Assembly (NCBI GenBank): GCA_029565935.1
Contig: JAKQNF010000030.1
Location: 32,157 to 96,156, forward strand
Length of the DNA: 64,000 nucleotides
Direction: 5' to 3'
DNA from: Bacillota bacterium
GTDB lineage: Bacteria; Bacillota; DTU025; MWDF01
The position numbers were made by a program, and so were the translations under genes. This document shows, piece by piece, positions 9,107 through 16,387 of the stretch. How positions within the stretch are numbered: the first letter of the stretch is position 1; each line of letters starts with the position of its first letter. The notes under the pieces are model-generated. The model had not been told where the DNA came from, searched no databases, and saw nothing but the letters and a program-made list of their open reading frames with translations.

Positions 9107-9949
9107 TTAATCCTCGAATATGCAGAATATGCCCAGTTCCTTCCTCGTGTCTACGTATAGCTTGCCGTTCCTGCAGAACGACGCTAGGCCAGCATCTTCG
9201 GCAGCCTCTGCGACGTACTCAAGGTCACACCCTCCGAAGGTGGCGGCTACTGTCGGGAAATGCTGGGTATCCCTAGGTTCAACCCCGAATTCGGCCCTGT
9301 AGGCCTCGGCGTCCACCAACCGCACCTCGTCGATGTCCCTGCCGTGGTCCTCCACGTTCTTCATCGCGGCGTTGAGCCTTTCGATACAGTCTACAGCAAC
9401 ACCGAAAACCTCGTCACTCTCACAAAAGAAAGTGATGCTCTTGACTTTCCTAGCCTGGTTCGTATGGATGTATTTACTCTCCTGATTGACGATCAGATTC
9501 TTACTGAGCTGGGTGGTAACACCGAACAGGATATCCGTGAAGGGTTCGAGCCCGCGTATGAAGATCGTCTGGTATGATGCTGTCCCGTATACCTTCCCGT
9601 ATTTGACCCTCTGGCTCGTTGGCTTATTAACCTGTCCCACCCCGGGTATGCCGGCTTCCGTAAGGGCCGTCCTCGCCTTCTCCGCGTCCAGTCCGGCGTT
9701 GCTGAGGCGTATGGAATGCACCCTGGGCAGTACACCGGCGGGGATGGAGTTGTCCAGCCATACTATGGGCTTGCCCTCTTCCCTTAGATTTACCTCGACG
9801 AGAGTGTTGTCTAGCACGAAGTGCGTCGAGCGGTCCTTGGATGTGTCCCCGGTCACGAATCCCAGGTCTTTGAGCACACGCGAAGCTTCCATCCTTCTGG
9901 GTGTGCCTATGCTGAAATGGTCTATACAGAACTTGAGAGTCTTCTCCAT
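9107..9949 (-). CDS. VOC/glyoxalase-like domain protein
   Basis: This 280-residue protein has the look of the glyoxalase-like (VOC) fold: FCIDHFSIGTPRRMEASRVLKDLGF, then THFVLDNTLVEVNL, and a second repeat near KVKSITFFCESDEVFG. VOC proteins are metal-dependent isomerases, epimerases or dioxygenases. AAGGAGG precedes the ATG by about seven bases. It is the gene just before the TRAP permease, so it probably belongs to the same catabolic operon, for example as an epimerase or lyase. The reaction cannot be named. Confidence 0.65.
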   Translation of the reverse strand: MEKTLKFCIDHFSIGTPRRMEASRVLKDLGFVTGDTSKDRSTHFVLDNTLVEVNLREEGKPIVWLDNSIPAGVLPRVHSIRLSNAGLDAEKARTALTEAGIPGVGQVNKPTSQRVKYGKVYGTASYQTIFIRGLEPFTDILFGVTTQLSKNLIVNQESKYIHTNQARKVKSITFFCESDEVFGVAVDCIERLNAAMKNVEDHGRDIDEVRLVDAEAYRAEFGVEPRDTQHFPTVAATFGGCDLEYVAEAAEDAGLASFCRNGKLYVDTRKELGIFCIFED

Positions 9950-10001
9950 CTGCTTCCTCCTTAGCGTACTCAGTAGCGCTCATCATCGATGAGCCTAATC
10001 A

Positions 10002-11195
10002 TCAGGCCAAGCCCTTAGCCTTTGCGGCAGAGTAGAGCCTGTCCAGGGCGTCCGATAGAAGCTTTCTGGGGCATGCGAGGTTGATCCTCTGGAAGCACTC
10101 GCCCTTTACTCCGAAGGCAGTGTCTGGATCGAAGTAGAGCATGGCGTCGTCTGTAAGGAACACGTCCAGCTCTTTCGGGGCAAGACCGAGAGGGCTCATG
10201 TCGAACCAGGCCAGATAGGTCCCTTCCATGTCGTATACCTTAACTTTAGGGAACCTCTCCGCCATGAAAGCCTTCAAGAATTCGTAGTTGCCCTTGACGT
10301 ACTCGATGAGCTCGTCCAACCAAGCGTCGCCGTATCTATAAGCCGCCTCCGCGGCTACTACGCCGAGCCTGTTTATGTGCAAAAAGCCAAGTACATTCAT
10401 CTGCTTGGTGAATTTGCTCCTGATCTCCGGGTCAGGGATTATTATGCTCGCGAAGCAAAGGCCCGCCAGGTTGAACGTCTTGGACAGGGAGGTGGTTACT
10501 ATGCAGTTCTTTGCGTACTTCTCCCCGAGTGATGCAAATACTCTATGGACGAACGGCTTCATGATGAGGTCGTGGTGGATTTCATCGGCGACTATCAGCA
10601 CTCCGTTCTCTATGCATATGTCGCCCAGCTCTTTGAGCTCCTCTTCGGTCCAGACCCTACCCACAGGGTTGTAGGGACTGCAAAGCATGAGCATCTTTGC
10701 CGACTTGGCCTTCTGCCTAAGGTCGTCGAAGTCGAAATAGTACTTGCCATCGACCAGCTTGAGGGGATTCTCTATGACCGTTCTGCCGCAGTGCTGCGTC
10801 GCATGGAAGAAGTGGTGGTAGGCGGGCATCTGTACTATGATGCCATCCCCGGGTGCCGTGAACGCGTATATCGCATTGTATAGCGCCGGTACAACCTGCT
10901 CGAAGGGGACTATCCATTCCGGGCTCACCTGCCAGTTATGTCTGCGCTTCATCCAGTCGCAACATGCCTGCCTGAAACCATCAGTGAGCCTATGATAACC
11001 GAAGACGCCAAAGTCAGCCTCCGCCTTTATGGCGTCGATTATTTCAGGTGCGGTCCTGAACTCCATATCCGCGACGGAGAAAGGAACTATTCCCTTGGGG
11101 GGTTTGTTGCCTTTGGAATCTTTCATGATCCTGTACTTGCCGGTACCTCTTATAGCGGGATCCCTATCTACTAAGGTATCGAAATCGTATACCAT
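10002..11195 (-). CDS. MalY/PatB-type PLP-dependent C-S lyase or aminotransferase
   Basis: This 397-residue fold-type I PLP enzyme resembles the MalY/PatB family (cystathionine beta-lyase-like). The motif SLSKTFNLAGL contains the PLP-binding lysine, CSPYNPVGRVWTEEEL the conserved Asn-Pro, and VADEIHHDLIM the aspartate that contacts the pyridine ring. I chose the ATG giving MVYDFDTLVDR, which matches the family N-terminus; the ribosome binding site is weak. It is the first gene of the minus-strand cluster and faces a LysR gene across a promoter region with three palindromes. Its link to the organic-acid genes downstream is unclear; it may remove an amino group or sulfur from the substrate. Confidence 0.87.
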   Translation of the reverse strand: MVYDFDTLVDRDPAIRGTGKYRIMKDSKGNKPPKGIVPFSVADMEFRTAPEIIDAIKAEADFGVFGYHRLTDGFRQACCDWMKRRHNWQVSPEWIVPFEQVVPALYNAIYAFTAPGDGIIVQMPAYHHFFHATQHCGRTVIENPLKLVDGKYYFDFDDLRQKAKSAKMLMLCSPYNPVGRVWTEEELKELGDICIENGVLIVADEIHHDLIMKPFVHRVFASLGEKYAKNCIVTTSLSKTFNLAGLCFASIIIPDPEIRSKFTKQMNVLGFLHINRLGVVAAEAAYRYGDAWLDELIEYVKGNYEFLKAFMAERFPKVKVYDMEGTYLAWFDMSPLGLAPKELDVFLTDDAMLYFDPDTAFGVKGECFQRINLACPRKLLSDALDRLYSAAKAKGLA

Positions 11196-11237
11196 CTTCT
11201 TACCGCTACCCCCTGTCGAAGAATAATCTAGTACTGA

Positions 11238-11254
11238 ACTTGTTTGGAACAAGT
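11238..11254. promoter_or_regulatory. Palindrome 1 in the LysR/MalY divergent region
   Basis: ACTTGTT-N3-AACAAGT is a perfect 7+7 inverted repeat. It lies about 43 bases upstream of the MalY-type gene and is a candidate operator for the divergent LysR protein. Confidence 0.45.
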
Positions 11255-11258
11255 ATAG

Positions 11259-11274
11259 TTGTGGAATGCCACAA
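11259..11274. promoter_or_regulatory. Palindrome 2 in the LysR/MalY divergent region
   Basis: TTGTGG-N4-CCACAA is a perfect 6+6 inverted repeat four bases from palindrome 1. Its half-sites differ from the other two palindromes, so it may be a site for another protein or part of a composite operator. Confidence 0.4.
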
Positions 11275-11301
11275 TATCTAACACTATTTATCTGGAGTGG
11301 G

Positions 11302-11321
11302 TTACAATATTTCTATTGTAA
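11302..11321. promoter_or_regulatory. Palindrome 3, LysR-type operator candidate
   Basis: TTACAAT-N6-ATTGTAA is a perfect 7+7 inverted repeat and contains the T-N11-A spacing typical of LysR binding boxes. It lies 46 bases before the LysR start codon, the usual place for an autoregulatory site. Confidence 0.55.
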
Positions 11322-11366
11322 TAACAAGGGCCATTGAACTGACGGCACGGGACAGGAGGAAGAAGC

Positions 11367-12320
11367 ATGAACTTCACTAATCTTAGGTATTTCTTGGAAG
11401 TAGCAAAGGACATGAGCTTTACCTCCGCGGCCAAGAAGCTCTGCGTGTCGCAGCAGAGCCTGAGCAGCCACATATCAAGGTTGGAAGATGAATTCGGGGT
11501 GAAGCTTTTTGAGAGGGCACCGAAGTTGAAGCTGACCTACGCCGGCATGAGTGCTATGAGGATGGCCAAGGAGATCGTCGATTTGGAAAGTCAGTTCGTA
11601 ACGCAGCTCTCGGACATATCCGGCCAGAGGAAAGGTTGCCTTACAATAGGTATCTCCCATATGAGGAGCCTGGTCTTCCTCCCTGAGGTACTGCCCGAGT
11701 ACAACAGGCTCTACCCAGAAGTCGAGGTGAAGCTCTACATAGACGTCACTAAAAGGCTGTCGGAGAAGCTCCTGGACGGCGACCTTGACATCGTGGTTGG
11801 CTTTAATCCCTTCTATAAAGAGATAATGGACAAGGTGGAGTTCAAGGACATACTCCATGAGAGCCTCTGCCTGGTCGTGCCCAACAGGATAATGACCGAG
11901 CGGTACGGTGAGGAGTCCGTTAGGAAGGCAGAACAATTTAGCAAAGGTGTGGACCTAAAGGAATTCGCGGATCAGCCCTTCCTTCTGGTGGAAAAAGGCA
12001 ACAGGATTAGGGAGCTTTCTGATCGCCTGTTAAAGAAGCACGAGATCGATCCAAGGATCATCCTGGAATGCTCGAACCTGGAGACACTACTCCTTCTTTG
12101 CATAAAGGGGATGGGAGTGGCTTTCGGCTTCGAATCGGTAGCCCGGATGTACGGTGCTGGCTTCGTCATCTCCATGGACAACAGCGCCGTCATATTCCCC
12201 CTAATGGATCAGGAGGTGCAGGGCAAGATCGTTATCGTGCACAACAAGGACCGCTATCTCAGCCTAGCGGCGAGGAACTTCATCGATCTTGCGGAGAGCA
12301 AGTACAAACCTCAAGAATAG
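11367..12320 (+). CDS. LysR-family transcriptional regulator
   Basis: This is a 317-residue LysR-type regulator. The N-terminal winged helix is clear: MNFTNLRYFLEVAKDMSFTSAAKKL, then VSQQSLSSHISRLEDEFG and LFERAPKLKLT. The remainder (about residues 90-300) is the periplasmic-binding-protein-like effector domain. GGAGG precedes the ATG. It is transcribed away from the catabolic cluster, the standard arrangement for a LysR activator of its neighbour, and the shared region holds three palindromes. The effector is probably the substrate or an intermediate of the cluster, by inference. Confidence 0.92.
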   Translation: MNFTNLRYFLEVAKDMSFTSAAKKLCVSQQSLSSHISRLEDEFGVKLFERAPKLKLTYAGMSAMRMAKEIVDLESQFVTQLSDISGQRKGCLTIGISHMRSLVFLPEVLPEYNRLYPEVEVKLYIDVTKRLSEKLLDGDLDIVVGFNPFYKEIMDKVEFKDILHESLCLVVPNRIMTERYGEESVRKAEQFSKGVDLKEFADQPFLLVEKGNRIRELSDRLLKKHEIDPRIILECSNLETLLLLCIKGMGVAFGFESVARMYGAGFVISMDNSAVIFPLMDQEVQGKIVIVHNKDRYLSLAARNFIDLAESKYKPQE

Positions 12321-12352
12321 GCTCGTCCACTAGGGATAATGATGTTCGAAAA

Positions 12353-12379
12353 GGGGAAGGACCTTGTTGATCCTTCCCC
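12353..12379. terminator. Bidirectional terminator between LysR and purD
   Basis: GGGGAAGGA and TCCTTCCCC form a perfect 9-base stem with a 9-base loop. On the minus strand it is followed by TTTT, so it mainly ends the purine operon; it can also stop the converging LysR transcript. Confidence 0.75.
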
Positions 12380-12429
12380 TCGCCTCTTATATGGTTACGT
12401 TTTTCGTCATATCGTGAAGATATGCCGTA

Positions 12430-13698
12430 TCATTTCTTCCTTCCGCTCCCGATGTCACTCCTGGTGAACAGGTTGGCGCACTGCACCCTATCGGCAATCC
12501 TGTAGGCCTTGCCTGTAGCTTCGTTCACGTCCTTGCCCAGCGCGCTGATCGCAAGGACCCTGCCTCCGGAGGTCGCCAGCCTATAAAGGCAGTCCTGCAT
12601 TGTGCCCGCGTGGAAGATCACGACGCCCTCTTCTATCTCGTCATCCTTGGGCAGTTCGATCTTGAAGCCCTTGTCGTACATCTCGGGGTAGCCCTTGCTT
12701 GCCATCACCACGCACACGGAGGCTCCGTCCTTGAATCTTATGCTCTCCCTTTCCATGCGGCCTTCGCAAGCTTCGAGCATTATCTCAACGAGGTCGTCCT
12801 CCATGAGCGGAAGGACCGCCTGCGTCTCCGGGTCGCCGAACCTGCAGTTGTACTCGAGCACCTTAGGGCCCTCTTGAGTGAGCATGAGCCCGGCGTACAG
12901 CACTCCCCTGTAATGGAGGCCCTTCTCCGCGAGCTTCTTCAGTACAGGCACCACGGTCAGCTCCGCGAGTTCCTCGGCCTGCCCCATGCTTACGAACGGC
13001 GACGGCGCGACTGATCCCATGCCCCCGGTGTTGTGGCCCTTGTCCCCGTCGAGCGCCCTTTTATAGTCCTTGGCGGGCATCAACGGCAGCGCCCTTATAC
13101 CGTCGCATAGGCACAGAAGGGATGTCTCGACCCCCTCGAGCCTCTCCTCTAGGATGATCCTGCCTCCCGGCTGCATGATCTCCAGCCTCGAAAGGGCCAG
13201 GGAGGCTTCCTCCGGCGTCTCGGCGACGACCACGCCCTTGCCTGCCGCCAGGCCGTCGAGCTTGACCACCAGCGGGCCCTCCGCCTTGTCTAGCGCCCGC
13301 ATCGCCTCCGCCGCGTTTTCGAATATTGACGCCTTCCCAGTGGGGACGCCGGCTTCGATCATCACCTGCTTCGAGAACGCCTTTGATGATTCCAACCTCG
13401 CGCATTCCTTGCAGGGTCCGAAGACCTTCCTGCCATCCTTGGCCAGCCTGTCGGTGATGCCAAGCGCCAGGGGCACTTCCGGGCCGACTACCACCAGGTC
13501 GGCATCCACCATGCCGGCAAGGCCGGCCAGACCCTCTATGTCGTCCGCCTTGATCTCGAAGCATTCTGCAAGCTTGGCAATCCCGGGATTGCCAGGCGCG
13601 GCGTACACTTTGCTTACTAGCTTGCTCTGGGCTATCTTCCAGACAAGCGCGTGCTCCCTTCCGCCGGAGCCTATCACAAGGACCTTCAGACCTTCCAT
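12430..13698 (-). CDS. purD: Phosphoribosylamine-glycine ligase
   Basis: GAR synthetase (422 residues, normal length) joins phosphoribosylamine and glycine using ATP, the second step of purine synthesis. The N-terminal VLVIGSGGREHALVWK and the ATP-grasp core with PLVVKLDGLAAGKGVVV are diagnostic, as is EYNCRFGDPETQAVLPL near the C-terminus. AGGAGG precedes the ATG by eight bases. It is the last gene of the operon that begins with purE and is followed by a strong stem-loop. Confidence 0.97.
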   Translation of the reverse strand: MEGLKVLVIGSGGREHALVWKIAQSKLVSKVYAAPGNPGIAKLAECFEIKADDIEGLAGLAGMVDADLVVVGPEVPLALGITDRLAKDGRKVFGPCKECARLESSKAFSKQVMIEAGVPTGKASIFENAAEAMRALDKAEGPLVVKLDGLAAGKGVVVAETPEEASLALSRLEIMQPGGRIILEERLEGVETSLLCLCDGIRALPLMPAKDYKRALDGDKGHNTGGMGSVAPSPFVSMGQAEELAELTVVPVLKKLAEKGLHYRGVLYAGLMLTQEGPKVLEYNCRFGDPETQAVLPLMEDDLVEIMLEACEGRMERESIRFKDGASVCVVMASKGYPEMYDKGFKIELPKDDEIEEGVVIFHAGTMQDCLYRLATSGGRVLAISALGKDVNEATGKAYRIADRVQCANLFTRSDIGSGRKK

Positions 13699-13797
13699 TC
13701 GCTTAACCTCCTGGATGTATCGGATCGCGCAGTCTTGTCATTCGAGTCGCCGGAAAGAGTCCTCCTTAATCATGTCGGCGTCAAGCGCAGCTTGTCA

Positions 13798-15348
13798 TCA
13801 ATGCTTGAAATGCCTTACGCCCGTGAATACCATCGCTATGCCGTGCTTGTCGCACTCTTCTATGCTCTCCTTGTCCCTTATGCTCCCGCCGGGCTGGATA
13901 ATCGCCTTGATACCGGCCTTGACCGCCTCTTCTACCGTATCCTTGAACGGGAAGAACGCGTCTGACGCCATGACCGAGCCTTCGGCCTTCTCTCCTGCCA
14001 TCTCTATCGCGATCCTTGCGGCTCCTACCCTGTTGGTCTGCCCTCCTCCGACACCTACTGTGGACTGGCCCTTCCACAGGAGGATGGCGTTGGACTTGAC
14101 GTGCTTTACGACCTTCCAGGCCTTCAGCAGCTGTTCTATCTGCTCTTCGGTGGGGCATACTTTAGTAACGCATTTCAGGTCCGAGGCGTTCACCTGCCTC
14201 GTGTCCGATTCTTGCATCAGGAACCCGCCGGGTAGGGATTTTATCTCCACTTCCTTGGGCCTCATCATCTCATCCAGGGGAAGTTCGACGAAGCGCACAG
14301 AGGGCTTCTTGGCGAACAGGTTCACCGCCTCGCCCGAAAAGCTGGTGGCGACCACGACCTCGAGGAATATCTCGGCCATCTTCGAGACGGTCTTCTCGTC
14401 GAGCTGCCTGTTTGAGGCGACTATCCCGCCGTACGCGGACACAGGGTCCGATTCCAGCGCCAGCCTGTAGGCCTCGCCTATGTCGTCGGCCACGCCCACC
14501 CCGCAGGGGGTCGCGTGCTTCACTATGCAGACGCAAGGTCTGTCCGGCCCGAACTCCCTTACTACGGCCATCGCGGTCTCCATGTCGCCGAGGTTGTTGT
14601 AGGACAACTCCTTGCCCGACAGCTTCTTCATGGCGAGCATGCCCTTGGGCAGCAGCCCGCTGCTCTTGAAGAGGACGGCCTTCTGGTGCGGGTTCTCACC
14701 GTACCTTAAAGTGAGCTCGGGCGTGCCTCCGATCGCGATGGGGCCGCCTGCGAGGTCCATCGTGCGCCTTCCGGCGCGCTCGTTCATCTGCTGTGATATC
14801 GCCGCGTCGTACGCCGCGGTGTGGGAGAACGCCTTCGCGGAAAGCTCGAGCCTCGTCAGCTTGCTGACTTTGCCGTTGAGCCTCAGCTCCTTTAGTACCC
14901 TCGCATAGTCGGAAGGGTCCGTTACGACCGTCACCCGCTCGAAGTTCTTGGCCGCGGACCTTAGCATGGAAGGCCCTCCGATGTCGATGTTCTCGACTAT
15001 CGTCTCGAAGTCCGCCCCCTTGTCCACCGTCTGCTGGAAAGGATAGAGGTTGACGCACACAAGGTCTATCAGCTTGCAGCCGAGCTTGGCGACCTGCCTT
15101 AAGTGCTCGTCTATGGGCCTGGCCAAGATCCCGGCATGCACCATCGGATGGAGAGTCTTCACCCTTCCGTCCAGGCATTCAGGGAAGTTGGTGAGCTGAG
15201 ATATGTCGGTCACCGCAAGGCCGGCCTTCCTGAAGGATGCCGCCGTGCCTCCAGTGGACACTATCTCGAATCCTAGCGATACGAGCTCTTTTGCGAAATC
15301 GACCGCCCCGGTCTTGTCCGAGAGGCTTATCAACGCAATCTTTGCCAT
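13798..15348 (-). CDS. purH: Bifunctional AICAR transformylase/IMP cyclohydrolase
   Basis: This 516-residue enzyme makes the last two steps to IMP: formyl transfer from 10-formyl-THF to AICAR, then ring closure. The N-terminal MGS-like cyclohydrolase domain (about 1-150) begins MAKIALISLSDKTG and contains FEIVSTGGTAASF. The C-terminal transformylase carries CVCIVKHATPCGVG and SDAFFPFKDTVEEA. AGGAGGG precedes the ATG. A gap of about 100 bases separates it from purD downstream. Confidence 0.97.
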   Translation of the reverse strand: MAKIALISLSDKTGAVDFAKELVSLGFEIVSTGGTAASFRKAGLAVTDISQLTNFPECLDGRVKTLHPMVHAGILARPIDEHLRQVAKLGCKLIDLVCVNLYPFQQTVDKGADFETIVENIDIGGPSMLRSAAKNFERVTVVTDPSDYARVLKELRLNGKVSKLTRLELSAKAFSHTAAYDAAISQQMNERAGRRTMDLAGGPIAIGGTPELTLRYGENPHQKAVLFKSSGLLPKGMLAMKKLSGKELSYNNLGDMETAMAVVREFGPDRPCVCIVKHATPCGVGVADDIGEAYRLALESDPVSAYGGIVASNRQLDEKTVSKMAEIFLEVVVATSFSGEAVNLFAKKPSVRFVELPLDEMMRPKEVEIKSLPGGFLMQESDTRQVNASDLKCVTKVCPTEEQIEQLLKAWKVVKHVKSNAILLWKGQSTVGVGGGQTNRVGAARIAIEMAGEKAEGSVMASDAFFPFKDTVEEAVKAGIKAIIQPGGSIRDKESIEECDKHGIAMVFTGVRHFKH

Positions 15349-15366
15349 AACGAACCCTCCTAGATG

Positions 15367-15549
15367 CTAGTCTCGTCCTTCGCTGCCTTTTTCCGCAGCG
15401 TCCGGCCAAAGGCCCCGTATCCTGCCTCTTCCGCCGTCACCGCGCTCGGCGCGTACTGCCTTGCGGTCCAAGAAGAGCCTGATGCGGGCCCTGATATAGG
15501 TCACCCATGCCTTGTGGTTCATTAGCAGTTGAAGTAAGAGTGCCCTCAT
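15367..15549 (-). CDS. Possible 60-residue small protein between purN and purH
   Basis: An open frame of 60 residues starts at an ATG that overlaps the purN stop (ATGA) and fills the gap to purH. The product begins MRALLLQLLMNHKAWVTYIR, a short hydrophobic or amphipathic helix, and ends in a basic and acidic tail. I do not recognise a family. The tight coupling to purN argues for translation; the Arg/Gly-rich, unordered second half argues against. It may be only a spacer. Confidence 0.3.
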   Translation of the reverse strand: MRALLLQLLMNHKAWVTYIRARIRLFLDRKAVRAERGDGGRGRIRGLWPDAAEKGSEGRD

Positions 15550-16172
15550 AATCCCTTGTCTTCCGTCAGAGTCCTTCTGCCCTCCATGCGCACCTTGCCT
15601 TCGCTTATGAGCCTGAGGGCCTTTACGTAGAGCTTGTGCTCCTTTTCCAGTATCCGCGCCGAGAGGCTCTCCTCGTCGTCCTCGTCCAGCACCGGCACGG
15701 CCTCCTGGAGGATGATCGGCCCGGTGTCGGTGCCCTCGTCGACGAAATGAACCGTGCACCCGGTCACCTTGACCCCGTATTCCAACGCCTGCCTCTGGGC
15801 GTCGAGCCCGGGAAAGCTCGGCAGTAGCGCCGGATGGATGTTGATTATCCTTCCGGGGAACCTCCCCACGAACTCGGGCCCCAGCACCCTCATGAAACCC
15901 GCCAGGGCTATAACGTCGGGATCGTAGCCGAAGACCAAATCCGCAAGGGCCATGTCATAATCCGCCCTAGATGCGAAGCCCTTCCTCGTCAGGACCGCGA
16001 TGTCCATATTACCACAGGCCATCGCCTTGTCGATGACCGGGGCCTTGGGTCTGTCGCATACCAGGGCCGCTATCTCGGCGTCCAGGGCGCCTTCTCGTAT
16101 CGCGTCTGCTATAGCGGAGAAGTTCGACCCTCTCCCAGATGCCATTACGACCAGCCTCAGCTTCTTCGTCAA
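15546..16172 (-). CDS. purN: Phosphoribosylglycinamide formyltransferase
   Basis: GAR transformylase (208 residues) transfers a formyl group from 10-formyl-THF to GAR. The motifs VVMASGRGSNFSAIADAI, INIHPALLPSFPG (catalytic Asn and His) and HFVDEGTDTGPIILQ (catalytic Asp) are all present. The start appears to be TTG (MTKKLRL) after GGAAGAAGG. A 215-base gap separates it from the purF-purM gene upstream; that gap contains GC-rich inverted repeats but no clear gene. Confidence 0.96.
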   Translation of the reverse strand: MTKKLRLVVMASGRGSNFSAIADAIREGALDAEIAALVCDRPKAPVIDKAMACGNMDIAVLTRKGFASRADYDMALADLVFGYDPDVIALAGFMRVLGPEFVGRFPGRIINIHPALLPSFPGLDAQRQALEYGVKVTGCTVHFVDEGTDTGPIILQEAVPVLDEDDEESLSARILEKEHKLYVKALRLISEGKVRMEGRRTLTEDKGL

Positions 16173-16387
16173 CCTTCTTCCGCCTTTCCGTACTGCCGCT
16201 TCGTCAAGCTGTGCTTGTCATGCGCAGCGTAACCGCCGTTTATATGCGATCGGCGCCTAGGATCCCCTTCCCGCCTCCAAGACGGTACAAAACGGGCGCC
16301 TAATCAAGGACGAAGGCCCGAACATGGCAGGTCCCCCAGTCCGGGCGCTTCTAGCGCGCTTCGTTTCCACCATGCCGGATGATGCGG

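Noticed and set aside
12353..12379. Small RNA at the purD/LysR junction
   Set aside because: The stem-loop fits a shared terminator between converging genes and there is no room for a separate gene.
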